From assembly GCF_000735365.1 (NCBI RefSeq), contig NZ_JMPL01000027.1, forward strand, positions 1 through 43,515: a DNA stretch of 43,515 bases, given 5' to 3'. The notes beneath the pieces were generated by a model. The model ran no database searches. It was not told the origin of the DNA and was given only the letters and a program-made list of their open reading frames with translations. Made by a program: the position numbers and the translations under genes. The stretch is from Kluyvera ascorbata ATCC 33433. GTDB taxonomy: Bacteria > Pseudomonadota > Gammaproteobacteria > Enterobacterales > Enterobacteriaceae. Of the stretch, positions 1 to 7,933 are shown piece after piece; the stretch's first letter is position 1; every line of letters begins with the position of its first letter.

Positions 1-375
1 ATTGAGGGGGCCTATGAGGTGCTGGGGATTTTTGAGCGTGTGGAAGAAAAGCGGGATGTCATGCAGTCGTTGCTTTTACCGCCACCTGCGCAGCAGGCGC
101 TGGCAAAAGCCGCGCTAACGTATCGCTTTGGTGAGGACCACCAGCCGGTTACTGAATCGCAGATACTCTCCCCGCGCCGCTGGCAGGATGAGAGCAATGA
201 CCTGTGGACTACCTATCAGCGGATTCAGGAAAACCTGATTAAGGGCGGACTCAGCGGGCGTAATGTTAAAGGCGAACGAACGCATACTCGTGCCGTGCGT
301 GGCATTGACGGGGACGTGAAGCTTAACCGTGCGCTGTGGGTGATGGCTGAAACACTGCTCACACAACTGCAGTAG
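1..375 (+). CDS. yfjQ: YfjQ-like DUF932 protein, 3' end only
   Basis: The reading frame is open from the first base of the window, so the gene begins outside it and only the last 124 codons are visible. The C-terminal part resembles the DUF932 proteins of CP4-type islands (YfjQ/YeeP-neighbour class): it contains RIQENLIKGGL and ends with RGIDGDVKLNRALWVMAE followed by a short leucine-rich tail. No molecular function is established for the family; it is a standard island scaffold gene. The next gene is a yfjR-like regulator, as in CP4-57. A degenerate second copy of this 3' end lies near 10730-10849, which suggests past duplication or recombination within the island. The family call is strong from the sequence and the neighbours; the function is unknown. 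Confidence 0.8.
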   Translation: MEGAYEVLGIFERVEEKRDVMQSLLLPPPAQQALAKAALTYRFGEDHQPVTESQILSPRRWQDESNDLWTTYQRIQENLIKGGLSGRNVKGERTHTRAVRGIDGDVKLNRALWVMAETLLTQLQ

Positions 376-402
376 ACGTTTTATGTTGCCACATTGTTAT
401 TA

Positions 403-531
403 TCGGACACCACCTGTCCGAATTGCTACGTGCTCGTGTGCCTCAATCTCCCGGTAATAGCCTGTAACCCCCGTTACATCTGGCTTTTGCAGAAATAAAA
501 AATAGTTTCTGCGTTGTCCATACCCTGTCCG
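403..531. promoter_or_regulatory. Candidate operator region of the yfjR-like gene
   Basis: The 216-base gap before the regulator holds a perfect 7-bp inverted repeat, TCGGACA (403-409) and TGTCCGA (415-421), with a 5-base spacer. The core CCTGTCCG recurs at 524-531, about 60 bases before the start codon, with another TGTCC half at 515-519. WYL-domain winged-helix regulators commonly bind inverted repeats in their own promoters, so autoregulation is a reasonable inference. I see no convincing -35/-10 pair. Confidence 0.35.
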
Positions 532-591
532 CCCCCCTGTTTAAAGTAATCACATCATTTTCAGTCAGTTAACTTTCCTGGAGAACCTCTC

Positions 592-1293
592 ATGACACAG
601 GCAGAACGCCGCCATGACCGGCTGGCTGTCAGGCTGTCACTGATAATCAGCCGTCTGGTGGCGGGTGAAACGTTGAGTGTGCGCAAACTGGCCGCTGAGT
701 TTGGCGTGTCAGTGCGCACGCTGCGGCGTGATTTTCGTGAGCGACTGATGTATCTGGACTTGGAGTATCAGTCCGGATACTGCCGCTTACGCACTGCTGG
801 CAGCGAGATGCAGATGGTGCCCGACGTGCTTATCTTTGCCCACCGCAGCGGGCTGGCCGGACTTTTCCCCGGCCTTGACCGCCGTCTGGTGAACGCACTG
901 CTGATGTGCGATGAGTCTCCCTGCGTGATAGCACCAGCTAGTCCGGTTCCTTCGCCTTCAGGAGCATTGTCTTTCTGGAGACTGATTCAGGCCATTACCG
1001 GGCGCAGGCGGGTGACGCTGATTGCCGAGGGGCAGCGCTGTGAGCGGCTGGCTCCCTGCCGGTTACTCATCCACCAGCAGGCCTGGTATCTGGTGGCGGA
1101 ACACGACGGACATATCGCCGTATTCACCCTGGATGAGATCCATCTGGTTCAGCTCCTGCAGGAGAGTTTCCGGCGTAACGACAGTCTGTGTCGTCTTGTT
1201 GAAGACCCGGTCTTTATTCAGACCTTACCCCATTTTCGCTTTATCCAGCAGTCACTGCTTACGTTTGTTCCGGCCGACAGTCCACCAGAATAG
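592..1293 (+). CDS. yfjR: WYL-domain transcriptional regulator, YfjR-like
   Basis: A 233-residue protein, the same length as YfjR of CP4-57. Residues about 28-50 form an N-terminal helix-turn-helix ([19 protein letters not shown]), the DeoR-like type. The C-terminal half has the WYL ligand-binding fold, visible in [21 protein letters not shown], where the W-Y-L triad occurs as AWYLV. The start is supported by a CTGGAGAAC ribosome-binding site nine bases upstream. Related regulators (BrxR, CapW) are repressors of defence loci that respond to nucleic-acid or nucleotide signals; whether this one controls the downstream ypjK-yfjS-yfjT genes or more distant cargo is not visible. Inverted repeats upstream suggest autoregulation. 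Confidence 0.85.
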   Translation: MTQAERRHDRLAVRLSLIISRLVAGETLSVRKLAAEFGVSVRTLRRDFRERLMYLDLEYQSGYCRLRTAGSEMQMVPDVLIFAHRSGLAGLFPGLDRRLVNALLMCDESPCVIAPASPVPSPSGALSFWRLIQAITGRRRVTLIAEGQRCERLAPCRLLIHQQAWYLVAEHDGHIAVFTLDEIHLVQLLQESFRRNDSLCRLVEDPVFIQTLPHFRFIQQSLLTFVPADSPPE

Positions 1294-1333
1294 CGCAAGC
1301 GTTGTTATCAACCCGGCAACAGGGAGGAGCCCT

Positions 1334-1570
1334 ATGCCCGTAATTGCCATTATCGCCATTGTTGCCATCGTCATCATTCTGAACAAAACCGGGGTGTCCG
1401 ACAGCCTCACGGCCCTGACACTTGCCACCGTTGCTGCACTGTTGACGGGCGGAGGTGCAGCCGGTGCTGCCAGTGTTGCACTGACGCCGTTCGCCGGTGT
1501 GCCGGTGGGTATTTTTGTGGGGATTTATGTCTTTGCCAAAGTGGTTCGTCTGATTTCAGGAAAAAAATAA
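1334..1570 (+). CDS. ypjK: Small hydrophobic membrane protein, YpjK-like
   Basis: A 78-residue protein with two hydrophobic stretches: residues 2-17 (PVIAIIAIVAIVIIL) and roughly 27-72, the latter rich in Ala, Gly and Val. It is probably an inner-membrane protein. The ATG is preceded by GGAGG with six bases of spacing. The stop codon TAA overlaps the ATG of the next gene by one base, so the two are translationally coupled. Its place between yfjR and yfjS matches ypjK of CP4-57, which is the reason for the symbol. The frame also continues upstream without a stop, overlapping the regulator, but the strong ribosome-binding site fixes this start. Function is unknown. Confidence 0.75.
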   Translation: MPVIAIIAIVAIVIILNKTGVSDSLTALTLATVAALLTGGGAAGAASVALTPFAGVPVGIFVGIYVFAKVVRLISGKK

Positions 1571-2013
1571 TGAAACGTAAAACACTACCTCTGCTGGCAC
1601 TGGTTGCCACCACTCTGTTTCTGAGCGCCTGCGATGACAGAAGTGATGAACTGAAGGCCATCAGCAAGTTCAAGGATCTCACCCCGCCGCGCTTCAGCGA
1701 TGTGGTCAGTCGTCAGGATGATGTCAGCGAAGAATGGTCACAGGTTGGCTTCTCATCCGGTCTCACCCTGCAGGTCTTACGTACCCGCCAGTTGCCCGAT
1801 GGCTGCGAGGGCGGTAGTTACTACTACCTCGTGGATATGCAGGAAAAAACCGTCCAGCCGCTGATGAATGCGCTTTGTATTGCCGACAATATCAAACTGG
1901 AATACCACGAGGTTACGGACCGGTATACGAAGGAAAAATACTTTGAGTACTCCCATGACGGAAAACTGATGGGTCGGCTGCTGATACCCTCAAACCCTGA
2001 GAACCACGAATAA
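1570..2013 (+). CDS. yfjS: Putative lipoprotein YfjS
   Basis: A 147-residue protein with a typical lipoprotein signal: MKRK, a hydrophobic core, then the lipobox LSAC with Cys at residue 21. Asp at the +2 position (CDD) would favour retention in the inner membrane under the Lol rules. The mature part is acidic and soluble, with no recognised catalytic motif. Length and order match YfjS of CP4-57. Translation is coupled to the small membrane protein before it (overlapping TAATG), and yfjT follows 24 bases later, so ypjK-yfjS-yfjT looks like one cell-envelope operon. Function unknown. Confidence 0.8.
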   Translation: MKRKTLPLLALVATTLFLSACDDRSDELKAISKFKDLTPPRFSDVVSRQDDVSEEWSQVGFSSGLTLQVLRTRQLPDGCEGGSYYYLVDMQEKTVQPLMNALCIADNIKLEYHEVTDRYTKEKYFEYSHDGKLMGRLLIPSNPENHE

Positions 2014-2037
2014 AAAACAACGATAAAGGAGACAGAA

Positions 2038-2505
2038 ATGACAATAGGTTCACTAAGCCGGTTTGTACTGGCATGTTCACTGTTTACCAGTTTTACAGCC
2101 TCTGCGGTTCCTGGACTCTGGCAGCAGGGCTATGGCCAGGGCAATACGGAATACAACGTGACGGATGCCAGTGGGAAAATGTTTACCATCAATTGCACGG
2201 GAAATCCGGACCAGAACGGTTTCTACCAGCATTCTGTTTTTCTGACCCAGACGGATAACAGGATGGTCAGTTCGCACGATGACGGCACCACGATCACCGT
2301 GGTAATGAATCACCAGCAGTACGTTATTCCGTCCAGACTAGGCTGGCGAAATGGGGATAACGCCTGGTATGACTTCATCAGCGATATCCGCAAAGCCCGA
2401 CAGTTTGAGGTCTACGTCAATGACCGCAAAGCGGGCTCTTTCAGTGCTGACTCGACGAATGCAGCGAAGGTCCTGCCCACTCCCGGAGAGTGTGGTAACG
2501 ACTGA
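2038..2505 (+). CDS. yfjT: Putative periplasmic protein YfjT
   Basis: A 155-residue protein, the length of YfjT in CP4-57. The N-terminus is a classical Sec signal peptide with a likely signal peptidase I site after TASA (about residue 23). Two cysteines remain in the mature protein (in TINCTGNP and PGECGND) and could form a disulfide in the periplasm. The ATG follows AAAGGAGACAGAA, a strong ribosome-binding site. A Rho-independent terminator stands 25 bases after the stop, closing the operon and marking the end of the left scaffold segment. I recognise no enzymatic motif. Confidence 0.8.
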   Translation: MTIGSLSRFVLACSLFTSFTASAVPGLWQQGYGQGNTEYNVTDASGKMFTINCTGNPDQNGFYQHSVFLTQTDNRMVSSHDDGTTITVVMNHQQYVIPSRLGWRNGDNAWYDFISDIRKARQFEVYVNDRKAGSFSADSTNAAKVLPTPGECGND

Positions 2506-2529
2506 TACCCGCATTTTCTCCCACAAACC

Positions 2530-2566
2530 AACCCCGACAACCTCCTGGCTGCCGGGGTTTTCTTTT
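2530..2566 (+). terminator. Rho-independent terminator after yfjT
   Basis: A stem of AACCCCG (2530-2536) with CGGGGTT (2553-2559) is followed by a T-rich tail TTTTCTTTT. It ends the yfjR-yfjT block. The remaining bases to 2806 hold no credible gene, only repeat copy A. Confidence 0.7.
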
Positions 2567-2670
2567 ACCCATAGCCTGAAATGTCCCGACCGGTATTATT
2601 TACATTATAAGAATGAGCTTTGACCCGTTGAACTCACAGCACAGAGCGGACAGAAATCAAGGTCAATAAG

Positions 2671-2697
2671 GTCTGCTTCAGACAAAGAGCGGTCATT
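2671..2697 (+). repeat. 27-bp imperfect repeat, copy A
   Basis: It begins GTCTGCT and ends GAGCGGTCATT, 27 bases in all. Copy B at 3868-3894 has exactly the same ends and length in the opposite orientation, so A and B form an inverted pair around the Lit-like gene. A weaker copy C is at 10422-10448. The middle nine bases differ between copies. Confidence 0.6.
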
Positions 2698-2806
2698 CAA
2701 TGATAGAAGATTCTATTTCATTTTTGTGCCAGAAGCTGCCGCTCAGTAACTCCCGCAATAAACGGCGCGAGGAATGAGCGTCCGGCGACCGAATTTGATT
2801 ACCTTG

Positions 2807-3775
2807 TTATATGCCATTTTCAAGATCTGCGATTAGGTCAAAGCATAGCGATTTATAATCCTTTACGATCTTCGGCTGAATGGTTATTGAATGATATTTC
2901 AGCAACGCAAGGGCGAATGAGGAAAAATACAGCCAGAACCAGTCATCTTCCGGTAAATTGACATCTTGCACAGTCGCCGACCAACGCCCGTAAATGGGAG
3001 GATGAGTCTCTGAACCCGCGAGGCGGTTTCTTCCTGTTGCGAAAAGGATAAAGGCGGATGCTAGAGCGATCCCCATCATACGCTTCATCCTAACCTTTTC
3101 CGGGGGATACCCACTGCTTGCGGCGTACTGATCGATCTTGGATATCATCATATCTTTAGCGAACTGATCACACAGATATTCTTCGTCCTTCGGGTCTTCC
3201 GGTGCATTTCCTTCAGCTGAGAAAATTACGTGCTTCAGTTCATGTAAAAATACATATGCCGTAGCCATGCACGTGAGATCATATACTGCAGCGCGCTCTG
3301 AATCTGACGGCCTACCCTTCTCAGGATCAGGAATAGCCACTGGCCATTCAAAGTCGTCTTCATGAAATGCAGTGCTCAGGTCTTTCACTGCATCAAGTAT
3401 CGACTTGAAGGCTTCATCTTCTGCTGCCTGATCTGGAATCTTGTTGATTTCGTTTATGTCGAGAGTGGTACCGAATGATTTGAACAATACGATCAACGAA
3501 GAATAACAATGTAACGCCTGCCTTCCCGCATAACCGAAAAGCCACATTTGACGCATTGATCTGCTGGTGTACTGGATTGCGGAGAACCCTCCAGCATCTA
3601 AGTTAAATCCTTCGCGGTCAGCAATCAGTCGGAACTGGGCATCATAATCGTTAGCGATAGATTCAATCTCTGATGCTCTCTCAGGAACAACACCGTCAAA
3701 AAGTTTTCGAACAATGTCTGTCGTTTCCACTAGCCCTCCTATAGCATATAACAGTGCGTTATACCGGTCCCGCAA
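2807..3775 (-). CDS. Lit-like zinc metallopeptidase (peptidase U49 type)
   Basis: A protein of up to 322 residues. It has a zincin motif HELKH at about residues 178-182 in the context ATAYVFLHELKHVIF, then DEEYLCDQFA about 15 residues later, the place of the third metal ligand, and later THPPIYGR. E. coli Lit of element e14 has, as I recall it, AIAWILHHEISHVVL, EEREADSHA and THPAAYER in the same order with similar spacing, so this is probably a diverged Lit homologue. Lit cleaves EF-Tu when the T4 Gol peptide is present and aborts infection; the target here is unknown. The longest frame starts at TTG with AAGGA eight bases before it; a GTG at 3730 behind GGAGG would give 307 residues, closer to Lit (297). 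It is transcribed away from the Shango operon. Confidence 0.7.
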   Translation of the reverse strand: MRDRYNALLYAIGGLVETTDIVRKLFDGVVPERASEIESIANDYDAQFRLIADREGFNLDAGGFSAIQYTSRSMRQMWLFGYAGRQALHCYSSLIVLFKSFGTTLDINEINKIPDQAAEDEAFKSILDAVKDLSTAFHEDDFEWPVAIPDPEKGRPSDSERAAVYDLTCMATAYVFLHELKHVIFSAEGNAPEDPKDEEYLCDQFAKDMMISKIDQYAASSGYPPEKVRMKRMMGIALASAFILFATGRNRLAGSETHPPIYGRWSATVQDVNLPEDDWFWLYFSSFALALLKYHSITIQPKIVKDYKSLCFDLIADLENGI

Positions 3776-4303
3776 GGTCGGCTTCCTTGCAAGCCAGATT
3801 ACCTTGTAAGGTCAGAAAGTCCAATGACAGCTTTATGTACGAAGCAGTCATTGAGCTACTACGTATAAATGACCGCTCCTGGCCCACAGCAGACAAGCTT
3901 AGGATGCTGAAGGTCTGCTGAGAGCGATAAACGGAAATTCGAGACGGTATAGTCTCTAAAAGCTTCCCTGCCATAAAGTTGCCGACATTCTCAGCGAATA
4001 GGTAAGTATCATCATACAGTGGTCAGATGTGCATCCGCAGTACATTTGCTCGCATGTTAACGTAGCAGTAGTACAACATCATTTAGAGACGAATGGCCTA
4101 ACAGGTTTTAACACCTTAAGATTTCACTGCTGGTTAAACACATTATTAAATGATTTTTATCATTTAAATCATTGGGTTAATTTTAATTGTGATTTGCTTT
4201 TAACCCTCGCAATTTAGAAGTATTATTTTGAGATTAATCCACTTGCCCTGCCTTCATCACTGCTTGTAAATATGCGTGAAGAATGATTTTAAGGTTATAT
4301 ATC
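3776..4303. other. Gene-free, AT-rich divergent promoter region
   Basis: About 500 bases separate the Lit-like gene from the Shango operon and should contain both promoters. Two open frames here (3759-3974 minus, 4029-4217 plus) lack ribosome-binding sites and look spurious. The part from 4135 to 4240 is very AT-rich and has an inverted repeat AAATGAT (4148-4154) and ATCATTT (4159-4165) followed by a further AATCATT. Such DNA is typical of H-NS-silenced acquired genes. No single -35/-10 pair stands out. Confidence 0.5.
3868..3894 (-). repeat. 27-bp imperfect repeat, copy B
   Basis: Read on the minus strand it begins GTCTGCT and ends GAGCGGTCATT, the same as copy A. The pair encloses the Lit-like gene at distances of about 110 bases (3' side) and 93 bases (5' side). 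Confidence 0.6.
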
Positions 4304-6613
4304 ATGGAGTTATTGAAGTTTTTGGCGGCGATTTTTGTCATTTACTTGTTGTTTTTTAGAAAGAAAAAACGTAAATCTCCAAAGTCTTATGCTTCAGACC
4401 CCGTGAAAGCACCGCCAAAAGAATGGCTCGCTGACATCAAGAAAAAAGAGGCGGTTGTGCGAAACGATGATAGTGAAGACGATAACCTTGCAACTTTTAC
4501 ATTGAGCGGTGGCCGGGGTGTTGAACTTCGGGTGACAACCAATCATTACCGCAACACCTCAAAGTCAGCAGGTGCACTAGCTCGATGGGTACTTCCGGGT
4601 GAGATGATAACTGTAGCTGGTGTAGCAATTAGCGGTGGCCACATTTACGTGGGGCAACGTATGAAGCCCTCCGGTCAGGAATCAGGCGGCTATTATGACG
4701 ATGGAAGTGAGGCATCATTAATTGATGACACATGTAAGATAAAACCTACTTCTTATCTTTACGAGGACAGTTCATTAGGATACTGGCCCAGTTTTTCCTC
4801 TCTTTCCCCAGAAGCACGCGGTGCGTATGTCAGTTGGCTTGCCAGCGATAGGTCTGATCCATCGTGTCCTATCGGCTATGTTTTTATCTACCTCTACGGC
4901 CTGGAAAGAAAAGCGCTCGTAGATTCCACTGACCCAAAATTCCCTGATGCTGAGTTCCGTAATCTGTTCAATGAAGTCGCTCGGTTAAGATCGGTATTCA
5001 TTGAGAACCGCTCCTTCCGTGGATATTCGACCCAATTACTCGAAGCCATGTCTATTCTGCGCCCGAACATGGGCTTAGCCACTGAGCTCGATAGCAATTC
5101 AGGTTTCAGCAACAGCATGCAATTTAAGCTGGCTCTGGCAAAAACTGTACATGAAGGAGTTCCTGTATCAGCTGAACTGGCGTTGAACTGGGTAATAAAC
5201 TACACCGAGTATTCGCTGCGTACCCCGGCTCGCCGCTGTGCTAAAGAGTTTGCTGCGCTTTTCAAACGGCGTTACACCCTCAAATATGGTGAAGGGATGG
5301 TCGTTAAGGCGAATAAAACGCGCCTAAGGTTAGATTACACACCAGCAAGTCCTAGTTTGCGAGGTGTTCGACTTCCTGTTCCCGACCTGCCTGATCCAAG
5401 TGCGTTGAAGAGCCCTGTCCAGAAAATTATGGCTCTTGCCGATATATGTACAGATGAACTTGATGCTTATAGTCGCTACCTTGGTAGGAAAGGTACGTCA
5501 GTCAATGATACGGCTGCAATTATGCTGCTCCCTTCAGAGATCGTTAATGAAAGCGCAGAAAAAATATTAAGCTCATTCAAACGCTGGGCTGATGAGGCGA
5601 TCCTCGTCAAGGAGGGGTTAGTCTCAGTTGCTGACTTTTGGGCACATATGAATGCCAGTTGCCCCAATAAGATCAATAAAAAAGAGGCCGATTTGATGCA
5701 GGCCTTTGCTCTGAAGATGGGTTACGGTCTGGCACCTGACCCGTATTATCACCATGTGAAGGCGGATGTTGATGGGACACTTGTTCTATTCCCTGCCGCC
5801 GAAGGTGGACGCTTCTCACCTTCTCCTGAATTTATCTCAGCCGTAATGACGCTCAGATTAGGGGCGATGGTCGCCTTGATTGACGATTCTCTTGATCAAG
5901 CTGAACAGAAAGTGCTTGAGAATGCCATCAACAACAATCCTGGCTTCACCGATGATGAAAAACGCTCTCTACATGCGTATTTAACGTGGCAACTTCATAC
6001 CCCAGCCAATATGACAGGAATAAAAAGTAGGATTGAGTTGATGGGGGCCGCGGAAAAAGCTGCTGTGGGTAAGGTTATCGTTAGTGTTGCCTGTTCGGAT
6101 GGGACAATAGCGCCTGCCGAAATCAAACAGCTTGAGAAGATTTATTCAAGTTTGGGGCTGGATCCCTCATCTGTCTCGAGCAATATCCATCAGCATTCCG
6201 CAACTGAACATGATCTCGTCTCGTCTGTACCAACTGATCAGCCAGCAGCAGGGTTCACACTGGATGCTAATGTACTTGCCCGCCACGAATCTGCCACGGA
6301 TGATGTTCGTAAATTGCTGAACACAATTTTCACCGAAGAAGAACCGGAAGAGCCAGAAAGCGCTCCAGCCTCATCAACGGAGGCGGGGGGGCTTGACTCC
6401 GCACATAGCCAGCTTTATCGCAGTTTGCTGGAGAAAGAACAGTGGTCCCGAAAAGAGGCGACAGAATTGTGCGGAAATTTGAATTTGATGCTCGGCGGTG
6501 CGCTTGAGGTGATCAATGACTGGTCCTATGCGGTGGTTGATGCTCCAGTACTGGACGATGCCGATGATGATATCTGGGTTGACCTGGAAATTGCCAAAGA
6601 ATTAGAGGGATAG
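4304..6613 (+). CDS. sngA: Shango component A: TerB-domain membrane protein
   Basis: A 769-residue protein. Residues about 2-17 form one N-terminal transmembrane helix followed by a basic cluster RKKKRK, so the bulk faces the cytoplasm. A TerB_N-type domain follows, with the signature IGYVFIYLYGLERK at about 190-203. A TerB-like helical domain is seen at about 590-620 (CSDGTIAPAEIKQLEKIY), with acidic residues of the sort that bind metal in TerB. A TerB_C domain ends the protein (WSRKEATELCGNLNLMLGGA then INDWSYAVVDAP). I chose the ATG at 4304 because AAGG lies nine bases before it; an in-frame ATG at 4283 has no properly spaced site. The next gene starts four bases after the stop. TerB protein plus ATPase plus helicase is the composition of Shango anti-phage systems. 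Confidence 0.85.
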   Translation: MELLKFLAAIFVIYLLFFRKKKRKSPKSYASDPVKAPPKEWLADIKKKEAVVRNDDSEDDNLATFTLSGGRGVELRVTTNHYRNTSKSAGALARWVLPGEMITVAGVAISGGHIYVGQRMKPSGQESGGYYDDGSEASLIDDTCKIKPTSYLYEDSSLGYWPSFSSLSPEARGAYVSWLASDRSDPSCPIGYVFIYLYGLERKALVDSTDPKFPDAEFRNLFNEVARLRSVFIENRSFRGYSTQLLEAMSILRPNMGLATELDSNSGFSNSMQFKLALAKTVHEGVPVSAELALNWVINYTEYSLRTPARRCAKEFAALFKRRYTLKYGEGMVVKANKTRLRLDYTPASPSLRGVRLPVPDLPDPSALKSPVQKIMALADICTDELDAYSRYLGRKGTSVNDTAAIMLLPSEIVNESAEKILSSFKRWADEAILVKEGLVSVADFWAHMNASCPNKINKKEADLMQAFALKMGYGLAPDPYYHHVKADVDGTLVLFPAAEGGRFSPSPEFISAVMTLRLGAMVALIDDSLDQAEQKVLENAINNNPGFTDDEKRSLHAYLTWQLHTPANMTGIKSRIELMGAAEKAAVGKVIVSVACSDGTIAPAEIKQLEKIYSSLGLDPSSVSSNIHQHSATEHDLVSSVPTDQPAAGFTLDANVLARHESATDDVRKLLNTIFTEEEPEEPESAPASSTEAGGLDSAHSQLYRSLLEKEQWSRKEATELCGNLNLMLGGALEVINDWSYAVVDAPVLDDADDDIWVDLEIAKELEG

Positions 6614-6616
6614 TGA

Positions 6617-7933
6617 ATGTCTGTAACACGTATAAGAGTGAAAGAACGTGACGCTATTATTCAGTCACTTAAGTCAGGTGTAACGCCAAGGATAGGCATT
6701 CAGCATATCCAGGTTGGCCGCGTGAATGAGATCACCGCTCTCCACCAGGATATTGAGAGGACTGCTGACGGTGGTGCAAGCTTCAGACTTATCATCGGTG
6801 AATATGGTTCTGGTAAAACGTTCTTTCTGAGTGTTGTGCGCTCTATTGCGCTAGAGAAGAAGCTGGTGTCAGTCAGTGCAGACCTTTCTCCTGACAGACG
6901 CATTCACTCATCGGGAGGTCAGGCTCGTAATCTCTATTCTGAGCTTATGAAAAACATGTCCACCAGAAACAAGCCGGATGGTAATGCGTTACTTAGCGTT
7001 GTTGAAAGATTCGTTACGGAGGCAAGAAAGGAAGCGGACACGGACGGCTCCGAGGTTTCATCAGTTATTCATAAACGCCTGGCAGCTCTGTCAGATATGG
7101 TGGGTGGATATGACTTTGCGAAGGTCATTGATGCATTCTGGCGCGGGCATGAGCAGGATAACGAAACGCTAAAATCCAATGCTATTCGCTGGTTGCGGGG
7201 AGAGTACACCACCAAAACTGATGCCCGTAACGATCTCGACGTTCGGACTATTATCTCAGACGCATCATTCTATGATTCTTTGAAGCTGATGAGCCTTTTT
7301 GTCCGCCAGGCAGGCTATGCCGGTCTTTTGGTCAGCCTCGACGAAATGGTGAACCTCTTTAAGCTGAATAATACGCAAGCAAGAACAGCGAACTACGAAC
7401 AGATTTTGCGGATCCTGAATGACTGCCTGCAAGGCTCAGCCGAGAACATTGGTTTTATCCTCGGGGGTACGCCAGAGTTTCTTTTCGATCCGCGTAAAGG
7501 TCTTTACAGCTATGAGGCGCTCCAGTCGCGTCTGGCGGAAAACCGGTTCGCGCAAAAAGCAGGAGTGATTGACTACTCATCCCCCACTTTGCATCTTGCC
7601 AGCCTCACCCCTGAGGAACTGTATATTTTGCTGAGAAATCTTCGTCATGTTTATGCCGGTGGAGATCCAGAGAATTATCTGGTACCAGATGAGGCACTGA
7701 CTGGATTCCTGCATCACTGTAGTAAAACCATTGGAGACGCTTACTTCCGTACCCCCCGTAATACCATAAAAGGTTTCCTGGACATGCTGGCCGTGCTGGA
7801 ACAAAACAGAACGATGAACTGGCAAACACTAATCGAGGGTGTGGCGATTGAAGAGGACCGGCCCAGCGATATGGATGACACCACTACGGAGGAAAGCGAT
7901 GACGACGACGGACTGGCGAACTTCAAACTATGA
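6617..7933 (+). CDS. sngB: Shango component B: DUF2791-type P-loop ATPase
   Basis: A 438-residue ATPase. The Walker A motif is GEYGSGKT at residues 61-68, and the Walker B candidate is LLVSLDEMV with Asp242-Glu243. The sequence resembles the BREX ATP-binding protein BrxD/DUF2791 family, including an N-terminal RDAIIQSLKSGVTPRIGIQHI-like start in which the protein's own name-giving ATP domain follows at once. The C-terminus is very acidic (EESDDDDGLANF). It begins four bases after component A and overlaps component C by four bases (ATGA), so the three proteins are probably made in fixed ratio and act together. In Shango and in BREX types with BrxD, this ATPase is paired with an Lhr-like helicase. 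Its precise action on phage DNA is not known to me. Confidence 0.85.
   Translation: MSVTRIRVKERDAIIQSLKSGVTPRIGIQHIQVGRVNEITALHQDIERTADGGASFRLIIGEYGSGKTFFLSVVRSIALEKKLVSVSADLSPDRRIHSSGGQARNLYSELMKNMSTRNKPDGNALLSVVERFVTEARKEADTDGSEVSSVIHKRLAALSDMVGGYDFAKVIDAFWRGHEQDNETLKSNAIRWLRGEYTTKTDARNDLDVRTIISDASFYDSLKLMSLFVRQAGYAGLLVSLDEMVNLFKLNNTQARTANYEQILRILNDCLQGSAENIGFILGGTPEFLFDPRKGLYSYEALQSRLAENRFAQKAGVIDYSSPTLHLASLTPEELYILLRNLRHVYAGGDPENYLVPDEALTGFLHHCSKTIGDAYFRTPRNTIKGFLDMLAVLEQNRTMNWQTLIEGVAIEEDRPSDMDDTTTEESDDDDGLANFKL

Noticed and set aside
2700-2777. 25-codon plus-strand frame MIEDSISFLC...
   Set aside because: No ribosome-binding site and it directly adjoins repeat copy A; too short to support.
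3759-3974. 71-codon minus-strand frame before the Lit-like gene
   Set aside because: No ribosome-binding site, overlaps the Lit-like start in another frame, and contains repeat copy B.
4029-4217. 62-codon plus-strand frame in the Shango upstream gap
   Set aside because: No ribosome-binding site, AT-driven codon content, ends inside the inverted-repeat region.
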